Below are positions 13,841 to 25,200 of a stretch of 64,000 bases of DNA, in pieces. Origin of the DNA: Archilochus colubris (taxonomy: Eukaryota; Chordata; Aves; Apodiformes; Trochilidae); the NCBI GenBank assembly GCA_023079485.1, contig CM041085.1, positions 27,451,121-27,515,120 of the forward strand, written 5' to 3'. The translations under genes and the position numbers were made by a program. Every line of letters starts with the position of its first letter. Within the stretch, counting starts at the first letter, position 1. Under the pieces are notes generated by a model. It saw only the letters and a list, made by a program, of their open reading frames with translations, did not search any database and was not told where the DNA came from.

Positions 13841-14472
13841 AAACAGTGCTTTCTTAACCACTGGAAATTGAAAGTCTTACTTCCACATACAACTCTTCCA
13901 TTGCTAGCCAGACAGCATTGCAGGCAACTCTTACTGTGTGGGTTTTGTTCCTGTTGTACCATTCTTCTCTGACAGGAAGGAATTTATCATTTTAAGTTCA
14001 GGTGGAGCAAAAGCAAATGTTAACATTTTAAGGCAGCCTGTGAAACAACAGTATGTATGCTTCTACTTTCACTAGAAGAGTTTGTTTTCATCATAACCAA
14101 AGTATCTGATGCATGCCTGGTTTAAGACTCAGCCAAACACTGACTCATTTTAAGTCACTTAACATCAATACTGTTAAGTTATTTCTAGCTCCTTCATGAA
14201 GCCCAACATGCCTTTTCTTTCCAAAGCCCATGATAACTTAAAAAGCTTTTACTTTTCCAAGAACACCTTCATAGAACACTGTCCTGAACACAAATTCTTC
14301 ATAGAAATAGTTTCAGGAAAGCTGTTTGTCTGTTCAGTTACAGATGATACCCCCTTCATCAGGTCCAAGCATTAGCTTTGGAGGACATGCTATAGGACAG
14401 CTACTCAGGTATTGCTCCCCATCTCCTGGACATTAGGCTTTTGGATAACTTTCACTTTGTTGTTCTTGCAGT

Positions 14473-14532
14473 GAATCATAGAATATCTTGAGCTGGAAGG
14501 GACCCATAAGGATCATCAAGTCCAACTCCTTG
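14473..14532 (-). mobile_element. CR1 LINE 3' end, directly downstream of the DNAJC15 retrocopy
   Basis: Read on the minus strand this is the last 60 or so bases of a CR1 element: GGAGTTGGACTTGATGATCC, then the GGGTCCCTTCCAGCTCAAG block and the terminal ATTCTATGATTC. It has the same orientation as the DNAJC15 retrocopy and begins about 196 bp beyond that retrocopy's stop codon. CR1 reverse transcriptase is known to prime at this 3' end rather than at poly(A). It may be a separately inserted, severely 5'-truncated CR1, or the 3' tail of a chimeric DNAJC15-CR1 transcript that was retroposed as one unit. Confidence 0.85.
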
Positions 14533-14592
14533 TTCCTTGCAAGTGTATAACTGTACATAACTTGGCATAACTGTAAAATATTTCCATTTGTT

Positions 14593-14598
14593 TTTATT
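14593..14598 (-). promoter_or_regulatory. Putative polyadenylation signal in the retrocopy 3' UTR
   Basis: AATAAA on the minus strand, about 131 bp past the stop codon of the DNAJC15 retrocopy. No poly(A) tract follows it; sequence continues about 60 bp into the CR1 3' end. This fits a transcript that read through the signal, or an unrelated hexamer. Confidence 0.4.
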
Positions 14599-14728
14599 GT
14601 CATCATTTTTTAATTATAAGAATAGATAGGAACTGTCAGTTCTGTGTCAAGAAACTGCAGAGCAAATAGATATGAAAACTATTGAACAATACATCTGCTG
14701 AATCTCCCACAACACAAGGCTTTGAATT

Positions 14729-15174
14729 TCAGTTTTTGGCACTGGATTCCAACATGTCTTTTGCTTCATTTATTTTTGTTACTAAGTAAGGTGATTCACC
14801 TTTATCAGGATGATCCAAAATCATTCTTCTTCTATGGGCTGTTCTGATTTTGGCCTTTTCAGCAGATGGACTTACACCTAAAATATGATCAGCTTCACTC
14901 CTACTCATTTTCTGTTCAAATCCTCCTTTATATATGATGAAAGATCGGAAGTTGAAATCCACTTTGCTGTCTCTCTAATTACCTGCTTCAATGGTTTCCA
15001 AAGGTGGAAAGCAGGGCGACCTGCAAATGCAACAGTTTTAACACCAAGTCCAATTGTTATCACAGTTCTGGCCAGCCCAGGGTCCAGCTTGGCCCAGACC
15101 TTGTTGATGCCCATAGGGACCCTGGTGCCCTCAGTGCAATGCAGGCCCTTGGAGGAGGCCACAGATCCCTTCAT
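14729..15174 (-). pseudogene. DNAJC15: Processed pseudogene of DNAJC15 (MCJ, J-domain cochaperone)
   Basis: DNAJC15 is an inner-mitochondrial-membrane J-protein that stimulates mitochondrial Hsp70 at the TIM23 import motor and influences respiratory chain activity. The copy is intronless, whereas vertebrate DNAJC15 genes are split into several exons. Reading down from Met at 15174, about 33 poorly conserved residues (including LHCTE, probably from LRYAE) lead to the membrane segment (VITIGLGVKTVAFAG, about 15063-15019), the linker [16 protein letters not shown], and SSY. A one-base deletion near 14930-14934 then shifts the frame. The next frame continues [20 protein letters not shown], the J-domain HPD motif ([11 protein letters not shown]) and the C-terminus [12 protein letters not shown] with a TGA stop at 14731-14729. 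The two parts total about 148 residues, close to the roughly 150 of human DNAJC15. The paralogue DNAJC19 is a poorer fit, because the GGFEQKMSR and [14 protein letters not shown] stretches are DNAJC15-like. The frameshift and changes such as HPDKGG to HPDKGE mark it as a pseudogene. Confidence 0.9.
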
Positions 15175-15480
15175 GATGGAGGTGAAGAGGGTCAAGGCAC
15201 TACAGGGTGGCTGAGGGACGAACCAGTTGGAAGGTTGGACTCTGAGCCTCCTCCCCTTATCACTCTTCCAAGATGGCCTCAATCAAGGCCATCTCCTGGA
15301 AGCCATACACCTGCCCATGGCCTTTGTAGGACATGAACCTCATAGAGTTTCCAGCTGGCAAGGAGGAGATTGTTTCTCCACTAAAGGAAAACAAGAAGTA
15401 CTGTGCTTCCCAATAGTGCACATGGATCCTTTTTCTGCTGTGCTGCATTTCATCTCCCTGGGCAGATGAGAAAAGGCAGC
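15175..15480. other. GC-richer block upstream of the retrocopy, origin unknown
   Basis: This stretch is visibly richer in G and C than its surroundings and has open frames on both strands (for example plus 15227-15469 and minus 15260-15448), none of which I recognise. It lies directly 5' of the retrocopy start. It could be the 5' UTR of the parental mRNA, a piece of another transcript joined by template switching, or the pre-existing target DNA. Confidence 0.35.
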
Positions 15481-16418
15481 AACTTCAGGGGCTTTGTCAA
15501 ATGGCCAGTTCATTCACTCAGTTGACCAAAATACAAACACTTCCTGGTCATTACTGGGATGAGCAAAACCAAGATCTCATATCAAATTATTTTAATCTCT
15601 ATGTATAGGAATAAAAGCTATGTGATACACTGTTAAGTGAGGGAGAACATTCATCGTGCCCTAACTGTAAATGTCACGTTGGTTTTGTATCACTGTACAC
15701 CTCATTATTGAAGCAAATGAGGCTCGGGTGACACTGGCTGCCACATTCCAGCTTCTTTTTGAATTGCCTCCACCTGCTGTTTTGCCCCTCTTGGGCCCCA
15801 GGCAGTTACATGTGATGAATCCTTGTCGTACCAGAAGAAGATCATTGTTGAACAGCTTCTGTCACACATACACATTTCTCAGGATTTACGTAATTCTAAC
15901 TCAACAGGTACTAGAGCTGGGCTGCAAGAAATCTGCTCTACCCAAGATTCCTTATGTGGCAACCAAAACTAAGTAACTAAATAAAAGAGGAAGAAAAGAT
16001 AAACTCAGTTTTGTCAGAATCTAAAATAACATAAAAAAGGCTTCTTGAATGACTCCACTCACAAGTGGAAGAGCCATGGTCTCCCCCTCCTCCACCTCTT
16101 ACCCCTAACTGTTGAACACTCTTCCTGTCAAGAGATCTCAGGAAGAAGTTTTCTGTCCTTTGAAAACAATCAATGCTCACAAGCAATGACCCACTGAGTG
16201 TTACACATTGGTACCACAAACCAGCCTGTATTTGAGGTCACCACTCTCCGCTGCAGAGCAGGATGCCACCTTCTTGAAGTTGCTCTACAGAGCACACAGG
16301 GGACACAACAATGGCAATTTACTTTTATATCAATCATACAGCAAGGACTCCATAGCCAAAATTATTTGTTTTCCAAGATTTAAGTCTTTGAAGGTGAGAC
16401 ATCACTTTTAGAGGACTA

Positions 16419-16443
16419 TTAATAAATAAATAAATAAATAAAT
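16419..16443 (+). repeat. (AAAT)n microsatellite
   Basis: About six AAAT/AATA units in a row, uninterrupted, starting just after GGACTA. Confidence 0.9.
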
Positions 16444-16450
16444 CACAAAA

Positions 16451-16486
16451 TAATAATCACTTTATAATAATCACTTTATAATAATC
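16451..16486 (+). repeat. 14 bp minisatellite, 2.6 copies
   Basis: The unit TAATAATCACTTTA is repeated perfectly twice (16451-16464 and 16465-16478) and then partly (TAATAATC). It follows the AAAT microsatellite almost directly. Confidence 0.9.
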
Positions 16487-16877
16487 TCACTGTGCTTCAC
16501 AAATTTCATCCTACAACTGCCTCATCTACAATACATTTCTGTTTCTCCTTTACTTCTCTGGTTATTGTTCTAGTAGTCTGTCTGTCATTTTCTCTTGCCA
16601 CAATTGCTGCTGTAATCTTCTTGCTGTAAAGCCCCATTCATTAACTTCAACATTAACTCCAGCAAATAACTTATTTCTCTTAACATGCTCAAAGGCCTGT
16701 CTTTGGTTGCTTTCTTTTCTGCTTAAATCCATCATTAGAAATTATTGCAGTGTCCAGATATTGCCTCATCTCTTTCTTCATTATTCTGTTTTACTTCACA
16801 ATGCAGTTTTTCTGTTCCTTTTATTTATTTGCTACAGTGGTTAATTGTCTGTTTGGTTTTCCAGCAAAACAAATGCC

Positions 16878-17015
16878 TAAGATTCATAGAAATGCCAAGC
16901 TGGAGGGAACTTTTGGTGGTCTCAAGTCCAGTCACACAATGAGAGAAACTAGACCACCAGCACTAGACCAGGCCACCCAAAACTTTGTCCAGTCATGCCC
17001 CAGAGGCATTCCACA
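16878..17015 (-). mobile_element. Degraded CR1 LINE 3' fragment
   Basis: The plus strand reads GATTCATAGAAATGCCAAGC, then GGAGGGAACTTTTGG and GGTCTCAAGTCCAG, then ACTTTGTCCAGTCATGCC. These match, in order, the reverse complement of the CR1 3' terminus, the GACCT..TCCAAC block and the upstream GACTGGAC..AAAG block. Divergence is much higher than in the CR1 at 46.9 kb, and the right limit is uncertain. Confidence 0.6.
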
Positions 17016-18083
17016 TCCTTCCTCACCTCCTAACCCCATCCCCACAGCCATCTCCAGAAGCTGCAACAGGTTGGGCTGAAAGCAATAGCTGGGCTGCTCT
17101 GAGGTTCACCACTGGTGCTCAGGATTCTGTCCCACCATCAGATCTGCCCCAGGAACAGACACAAGAGGTACCAGTTACCCTGTCCATCTTGTATGCAGTG
17201 TGCAGTTGTCCTGGCATCTGAGAAAGTACATAGTGGCCCCCAAGGGACCACATGGTCCAAGACACAACTGGAAACCACTACAAGAAAGGGATTAGAGTTT
17301 CCCACAACATCTGACTCTGCCATCTGTGATCCAAAGGAGTGCCAGTTCATTCCCATGGTAACCACCTCTAGGGAAAACATATTCCTCAGCAGGAATGGGG
17401 CTGGTACAAACAGGGTCATCACTAATGAACAGGGAATTTCGTGGCCATTCACCTTACTGTTTTGACCTCAACTGATCACAGGTCCACCAGGAGCAAAGTA
17501 AAAGGAAAAGGAAGGACTGAAAAGATACCCAACCAAGTATCTTCTGGACCCAAGAAAGCACCCCAAAATACTGCACTCCCTTAGAAGAAAAAAGGACAAG
17601 AGTGGAGGCAGGCAAGCCAAAGTCTGCAGTGGGACAGGATTAAGGAAGGGCCCCAAGAAGAAAGGGTAGTGTATTTTTTCATTTAGCCAGAGAAGAAAAA
17701 CAATTTTCCATGTATATTGGGGGAAGGTACAGAAACACTTTTATGCTTCATGATGCAGACTGGTGATCCACAGAATACATCACCAAGGCCAACAGAAACA
17801 CTCCATGGGCCACTGGCCCAGGAGCACTCTACAGCCTACAGAAGAATTAATGTGAGAGTCTGAGAGAAAAACAGCAATAATCATCAGTGAAAGAATTGTT
17901 AGGGAAGTCTAACAGTGTTACACTGAATGCCAGTATGTTTTTGCAGAATGCTTTGCAAGCCATTTGCTTTGTTCAGGCAAGTAAGCTGTAATAACAGGAT
18001 AACAACTGTATAAAATATGTGAAAGACAGCAAAAGCATTTCAACAAAAGCAAAGCAAGTAACACATTGGATAATAACAGACAA

Positions 18084-18115
18084 GAAAATTATTACCTATG
18101 AAAATTATTACCTGT
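18084..18115 (+). repeat. 16 bp tandem duplication
   Basis: The unit GAAAATTATTACCTAT is followed directly by GAAAATTATTACCTGT, with a single mismatch. Confidence 0.9.
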
Positions 18116-20121
18116 GAGAAAAAATAAGAAAAGTTCTGTGGGGATTGTATACATGATCCTAGAATTAACTTGGTACAAACAATGAAACAGGTCCATTCCT
18201 GACACTGTTCCAAAGGAGCCTGTGAGTTAAAAATGCACTGAGGAAAAATTTGGCCCTGTTGGAGTATTTACACAGGCAGTGCAAACATTTTGATCAATAA
18301 CTAAGAGAAACATGTTGAAAAAGTAGACACAAATCAACTCCAACAGGTGAAATGTCTCTTTTAGTGAAGATCTCCATTGCCTACCTTAAGAAACCAGATC
18401 TTCAGTGATTGCTATATATATGCTAATCCTCAGTAATACATATCAGCCTCTGGGCTTAAAACCACTATCACGACATTGTAACTATATTGGCATAATGTGA
18501 ATCACTCACAGTTCACAGTGGTGTAAATAAGAGTTGTTCAAATATAGAAGACAAAAAATCAAGCTCTCTATCTGTCAGCTAGACATTGCAGAAGACTGGA
18601 AGAAGTCTTAAAACCCGAGACCATTTGATTAACAACCTTTCATGAAAAAAAAATTGCTTCCTGCTGAAACAACCCAGGTCATATTACCTTATAGAAACAA
18701 ACTGCCTGCTGAGATGCAATCCAAAGAAAAGTTGCTCTTCATATATTTCTGTTTCTGGCCTGTAACCCGGAGGCTTCCAAGCAGGTTTCATAAAAGTGAA
18801 TTGTGCTGGGAAAGTAAGGAAGCAAATGGCTGCTTAAAAGCTCCAAAAATAGGTAAACTAAATAAGAGGTTTTGCCTGATAGTGATCCACAAATTAATTA
18901 TTTCAATGGTGCTTTATGGAGTTTATACCATTGTTAGATAACTGCAAGCACAGTCACTATTAGTAGTGTTAGGATAGCGAGATGTGCAAATGAACCTAAA
19001 GGAAATTGGCTGAAATCCATACCATTAAACTGGGTTTGGGCAAGGAACATCTTTTGTTCCTTGGGATTCATCAGCCATTTCTACCAGGCAAAACTAGAAA
19101 CACCTTCTACACCTACAGTTAAATCCACATGATTGTCATCATCCCTCTCCTCTGCTCAGTGTTAAAACATCACTGGAAGAAGTAAAGTTTTACCCTGTCT
19201 TTTGGCGCAAGCAACAAACTTCAGTGCATTGCTAAATTCAAAATAAAAGGATGTGATTTACCATGAAATGCAGACACCTTCAGTCAACACTTATCAATTG
19301 CTTTCAAAGGGCTGGATTGAAGAGGTTGGGAAAATTGATGCCTGGAGGTACAGAGCAGTTGCCACTTGTGTTTCCTCCCGTAAGACTCTTGTTTGCACAC
19401 ACCAAAACTGCTCTGTTGAACCAATCCAACACAGCAGCAAATTGGGGATTTGCTTCCCCACCACTGCTCTGAAGCAACTCACTACTGTCAGCTCAGCTCT
19501 TGCTTAGGGCTGCTGTGAAACACACTGTCCAGGGTTAAGCACTGTCAGAAAAGAAGGATATTGTGTTACTACTAAATCAAAGCTGGAGAGGTGGACCCTC
19601 ATCATGCTTGTTTTTCCATTGGATTTCTGGACTGCTTGAAGATGATTGCTGGGCATTTTTCTTCACACTTGTTTTCACTTTGGATTAAAATAGGCTCTGA
19701 ACAGAAAAGCCCAGCATTCTGACATTTCCATCAAATGGTAAATACTAGTCCTGAAGTCATCTGTTTGACTTGCTGCTTCAGAGCTCAGGGAGCTGGTGTG
19801 CTGGGAGCTCCCCCAGTGCAGCCTCCCACCAGCCTGCAGCCCTGAGCAGAGATGGAAAACACCCACTTCATTTTCCCAGGATAATTTTCTGCGATGGGCC
19901 ATTTTGTAGAAAGTTTTTATTTTAATAATTTCTTTTCTTGATATGAATAAAAAGGTAAAAGTTTTGTCAGAAGCTTCCAAGCCAGCTCCAGTGATGAAAG
20001 AAATTGCAAGTCCCTAGCTTTCTTTTTGTCCTTGAATAGTGAGTATTGCCACTGAAACAAACAAGCAAACACATTTAAGTTTACCTTGTTACAGCATGAG
20101 GGGGATCCCTCATGGTCTGCA

Positions 20122-20153
20122 AGCGGTTTATAAAGCAGAAGCAGTTTATAAAG
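20122..20153 (+). repeat. Imperfect tandem duplication around GTTTATAAAG
   Basis: AGCGGTTTATAAAG and AGCAGTTTATAAAG occur 18 bp apart, separated by CAGA, so the unit is about 18 bp with one mismatch in the matched part. Confidence 0.75.
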
Positions 20154-21849
20154 TCATGTGCCTCTGCCACTGTATAGTAAGAAATACTTGTGCCATTACC
20201 ACAAGCTCAGACTGAGGAGAAAGATTCAGCCCACTTTCAAAAAAAATCTGCTTCAATACTATCTTATTAGTAGTTCTTTAGAATTCCTTCCACTATACTA
20301 CTGTTGTTTCCATTATTTGTCATGAACTACATTACTTTTAAAATGTCCATCCCTCAAAATCACAGAAAGCATCTTTGCTCTCAGAGCACCACAAATTCAC
20401 TTATTTCTACAACTTCTTCCCACAAGACAAGCAGCTAAATGTGCCAGTCCTGCCAAAAGTGAGGAACGAGCCAAGCAAAACATGGCAGAGATGCTGAGGA
20501 GGAGAAACTTGCCCCAAGTGCCTTCAGGAAACACACAAAGAAGGTGGACAGAGCATGTCCAAATGCAACCATGCTGATGAAGGGGAATGTGGAGATGCAG
20601 CAGTGGCACTGATGATGCTGTAAGCCAGGCCGAAGGACAGAGGAGCAAAGGTGTCCACAGTAATTTTGTCTCCTGTGCAAGTAATAAAGGACAATTCTAA
20701 GCCTATAGAAGTTAAGCACAGTTTAAAAGAGCCCAAGATGACAGAGGATATGTCAGCATAAAGGTCAGTATAGATGGAAAAATATTATTCTCAATTTAGC
20801 TGCAAAGTTTTCCACTCCAGAAGCACAGTGTAAACCTTCCCACCTAATCTTTCTCTAATAAAAAATGGGTTTGGAGTCTTCTGTCAGCATGCCAAGCAAA
20901 ACAAACTCCAGGAGATGATTTTTTCATAAATCATGATAGGATCCCTCTGCAGAAAAGAAAAGCAGCTTGGGAACTTCAGAGCTTATAAAAAACAACTGTG
21001 TCAAGAACTCAGTCCCAGGAAGAGACATGAAAGCCAAACCCAGCTCCACAAACAGAGGTGGCAAGAGATTCACAGTCATTAATCACACACATCAAAGCAT
21101 CATATTTTAAGTGAGAGTCAGTTGCAGCCACAATCTCAGGTTTACCTTGACTCTTAAACTGTAGATTGCACAGATCAATCTTATGAGGCATCCAGAGGGT
21201 AAGGTATCTGATTCCAGTTTTATACATGTTTTGTTCAGGGTTGACCAGATAAGTCAAAGTCACCAATATCTACAGTAAATTTAATATTGCTTTTGTACAG
21301 CAAGTGTATATATCTAGTGCGTTTATGGATAGAGATGTAGAAATAACAGACTTCTCTAGTTTATGAAAGATGTCATAAAACAGAATTTCAGCTCCAGCTA
21401 GAAAAAAAAACTAATTGCACTTTAAAGATGTTTGAAGTCAAAGTGAACCACATTTAAGATCAAACAAAAAAGGTTTCATTACAGAAATTTTAAAATATTT
21501 TAATACCTAAGTCGCAATGAAAAATTTTGAAAATCAAGACAATTCCAACCCAAATATTTTCTTTTCAAACTCTAAAGGACTTTTTATCCTAAATCTTTAC
21601 AGAAGTTTTTCTGAACAGAATACCAATAAAACTAGAAAATGCACATATCTACTGTCTTTACCCTCTCCTCTCCAAGAAACATCCTTAAGGCTTCGCCTAC
21701 CATGACAGTTGAGTGCCTCTACACATGATGCTCAGCATTCCCTCTCTTTTACAGGAAGAGAAAATGAAAAAAGAGGCCCAGTTTTATGGAAGTAATTTGT
21801 CCAAGATCAGCCAGCAAAAGCAAACCAGACCTAGCCCTAGGACCTAGCC

Positions 21850-22240
21850 TAGATCTACCTGAAAGGATGTTGTAGGGAGTTGGGTGCTGGCCTCTGATCT
21901 CAAATAAATAATAATAGAAAAACTGACTAGAGGAAATGGCCTGAAGATGCATCAGGGGATGTTTAGAGTAGGTATTAGGAAGAATTTCTTTACTGAGTGA
22001 GCAGTTAGGAACTGGAACAGACATCCCAGGGAAGTGGTGGAATCATCATCCTTGTAAATATTTAAAAAGCATGTAGATGAGGCACTTCAGGACATGCTCT
22101 AGTGGGTACCATGATACAGATACTGATAAATATATTTTTTAAATATAAAAACAAAAATATAATTCAAGAGAGATGTTCACGGTTGGATGTGGTGATCCTA
22201 GAGGTCTTTTCCAACAATGACAGTTCTGTGATTCTAATAT
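21850..22240 (+). mobile_element. CR1 LINE 3' portion, plus strand, interrupted
   Basis: In order, the plus strand shows CR1 landmarks: CTACCTGAAAGGATGTTGTA, GAGTTGGGTGCTGGCCTCT, AGAGGAAATGGCCTGAAG, ATTAGGAAGAATTTCTTTAC, CAGGGAAGTGGTGGAATCA, GGACATGCTCTAGTGGGT, then GGTTGGATGTGGTGATCC, GGTCTTTTCCAAC and the terminal CTGTGATTCTA. Between GTGGGT and GGTTGG the usual short G/T-rich linker is replaced by about 60 bp of AT-rich DNA. The element is 5'-truncated, as is usual for CR1, and carries no coding capacity. Confidence 0.92.
22112..22172 (+). repeat. AT-rich insertion or expansion inside the CR1
   Basis: About 60 bases with runs such as AAATATATTTTTTAAATATA sit where CR1 normally has a short G/T-rich linker. 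This could be simple-sequence expansion or a small insertion. No terminal repeats or target-site duplication are clear. Confidence 0.55.
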
Positions 22241-25200
22241 TAAGAAGCATTAGCCTTTACTGATCAAAAGTTCCTTGCAGTATGCAAGAACTTTACAAAA
22301 GTCTTTTATTTTTTTATTTGATAGCCTTCATGTCAGATGTGCCAGTGAAGGCAAGGAAGATGGGAGGGGGGTCTAATACTGGACATCTTTCAGCTTAAGG
22401 ACTTCCAGGTGATGCTACAACCAAAGTAAGTCTAGAAAATTAGGCGAAGTTTAGATCTGGGTGCCTAAATTTATGGCTATTTATTTTCTAGACCCCTCAC
22501 ACAGGCAGGTAGAGCAGGCTCCAAACTCTTGATAAACATCACGGAAAAAGCTGGAGGTGTTTTGGAGCACCTTAACCACACCTATGGAAGTCAGAAGGAA
22601 TAAAGACTTGATGATGTGAAACCAAGGATCTTACTGCAGTTACTGTCCCATTTGAGGACAGGCTGGGACTATGGGCACCAGGGCAGAAATAATAGCACAG
22701 TGCTAAATATTTTTATGATTGCTTTAATCTCAGCACTTTGGTTCCTTTTTCCAACACAGCTATTTAAGAATAAGTAGGAAATTAAGTGAACTGAAATCAT
22801 GATTGAATCTGGTGTTTAAGCACTTCAGGTCTGTGGTATCGTTCACATGGGATTGGTTCAGTTTCCCCTTTGTTCAGCTTCAACTTTTAGGAGAAGCTTC
22901 ATTAAATGAGCCCAGATTTATGGGCAGGCCTTGCTCACAAGACTCTCAAGCACAGTAAGAAGTCTTTTGTCCCGTATAACACAGCACTGGGTCTGGAAGG
23001 AGCAGGGCTGACATAAGGCACTGGTCAGCAAGCAGGGATATTAGGTGCCAGTTGAATTTACTGGAGTAGTCATGAAACAGGAAAAAAACAGCTGAACTAA
23101 TTTTTTTTATTTGAGTCCATTTTCAGACTCCTTAAAAAATATTCCCTGCTCATTCAATTACAAACCTGCCAAGTTTGGTTCAAAGTCACTCAAGTATGTC
23201 ACTGAGGGAGAAGGTATGATATACCATATATATGAGAAGACCCATGAAGTAATTTCATTCTCTTGCCAGATGAAACCTATTATTTCTTCATATAATGAAA
23301 AAATAAGGATGTAGGTGGCAATCCCCAAGATGGACACAAAAATGAAAAAAGTTCTGGGGGATTTCTAATTGTGTTTTGAAAAAGCAAATGCATTCCCATC
23401 ATGGTGACTATTTCTTTATATGGAAAGTAAGGGTTTTTTTATCTGCAGCATCCACATAACACTTACCAGCAACAGCATAAGCCAGAAATCATATGTAAAT
23501 GTATCTCATTTCTGATGCTGACATTTCATGACAAGTTTCATTACCCAAGAAATTCAGTTGCCAAAAAGGGTAAGCAGCCACACACAACATACCTTTTGCT
23601 TCATGTATAGTTCCACTACTCTTTGTTACACTTCCAGATCATCTAAATCACAGTCTTGCCCAGCAATCTTTCAGGACCCTTGGCATTGGAATTAAGCACT
23701 CATAGATACTCCTATTGCTCTCTACTCCTTTATGCATGATGGATCCCCTCACTGCAGGCTCTCTGCTGAGGTGCAGTTGTTTTCTCTCTTAGAAAAGAAT
23801 TTCAGAAACCATTTCAGTTTGTTTGCAGAATTCTCCATCCAAGTGTTGTTATTTATTTGCCTTGTCACCTCCCACCAGAGGCCAGCCATCAGTAAGGGCC
23901 CTGCTATAAATAAATACGCTGATGAAACTTACATGGTCCCCACTACAGCTTTTCCCCAGAGCAAATAAGCAACATGAATCTTCCACTGAGACTTTCTCTG
24001 AGTGAGGGGTTATTTACCCAGTAAGGGTTTGTTGGGCCCTTGGTGGGCTCCCTTTCCTGCTCAGATGTCACTACCACATGGTAAAGCAGCCATTACCTGT
24101 ACTTCACTAAAGGGCTACTTGTCCCTTGGAGGGCTGAGGTGGCTCTGATGGACTCCAAAAACTCACAGGGCACAACCCAGAGTAGCCCCTTGTGAAACAT
24201 CAGAAATACCACTATTTCACCAGGCTGCACACAGTCTGTTACCACAAGGCTTGGTGGTAACTCTAGACCCATATATTGAGAAATATGTAGCCATTCTGGA
24301 ATTTGTGTGCTGCTTCACAGAAATCCCATGGACAAATGATCTCAGGACTTGTGTACACGCACCAGTGTTCTCAAGCCAACATGAGAGAGGAAGACCATGA
24401 CACAGCTGGGAAAGGAGCCCCATCCTCAGCAGCAGGCCTCAGTTCCACAGCAATAGGCATATAACTCATTTGCTCTCTACTCCAACACTGACTGAGAGGA
24501 GACAGCAGGTAGAACAAAGGCCTTGTGATCACATTATAGCACAGACCAGGTTTTGATGTTCTCTGGGGTTAAAAAAACCCATCAGGGAGAGACAAGCAGG
24601 ATTCAAATGGACCATAGCATCCCCACAACAGGAACTCAACACAGTCACTGAAGAGGCACAGCCCAGACTGTCATCATCTTACTGCCAGCTGCCCACCCAG
24701 GACAGAGCTGTGCCACAATACCTTCACCACTCTAAATCCAAATCTGACTCAGTTCTTAAAAAAACCACAAAACACCAGAGAACAACACAAGAAGCCAGTG
24801 CTACAAGGCAAAATTCCTCTGTTCCCTCTCAGACCTGCAGCTACACCTCCAGCTCAGCATAAACAGTCTTCAAAGCCACCATCCACTGTCCACAGGCAGG
24901 GATCTTGGGTGGCACCTCAGTGCCAGGAACATAGAACAGGCTGCTCTTCAGAATGTCTCAGCAAAAACAGCAGTGATGTTCATGCAGGTATTGGGAAGAG
25001 CAGAGTGATACAACTCCTGGTCTGGTGTTCATACATGGTCCCCTTCTCTCTGGCAGATGGATTTGAACCCTGGCTTTGAACCTGTGCCTTCAGGTGCTCT
25101 GGAAGGTGAAAGCACACAGAGTATCATCAGGGAGCAGGAAAAGCCAGAGCATGGTTAGCATGGGTGCAGCAACTGTGGCAGTAGAGTCCCAACAAGATGT

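Larger units (their letters stand above)
11823..14472. other. Non-coding DNA between the repeat copies and the DNAJC15 retrocopy
   Basis: Apart from the second 106 bp copy and a run of 18 T at 13823-13840, I see no gene, recognisable transposable element or structured RNA here. Open frames are all below 65 codons. Confidence 0.6.
15481..16877. other. Non-coding DNA with microsatellites
   Basis: No gene recognised. It contains an AAAT microsatellite and a 14 bp minisatellite, listed separately. A 101-codon plus-strand frame at 15671-15976 shows no family features. Confidence 0.55.
17016..21849. other. Non-coding DNA, no gene recognised
   Basis: Open frames reach 116 codons (plus 17115-17465) but none shows domains, membrane segments or family motifs. 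Small slippage duplications near 18.1 and 20.1 kb are the only structure I noticed. Confidence 0.55.

Noticed and set aside
14905..15214. Plus-strand frame at the DNAJC15 locus
   Set aside because: It is antisense to the retrocopy; the minus-strand reading explains the sequence.
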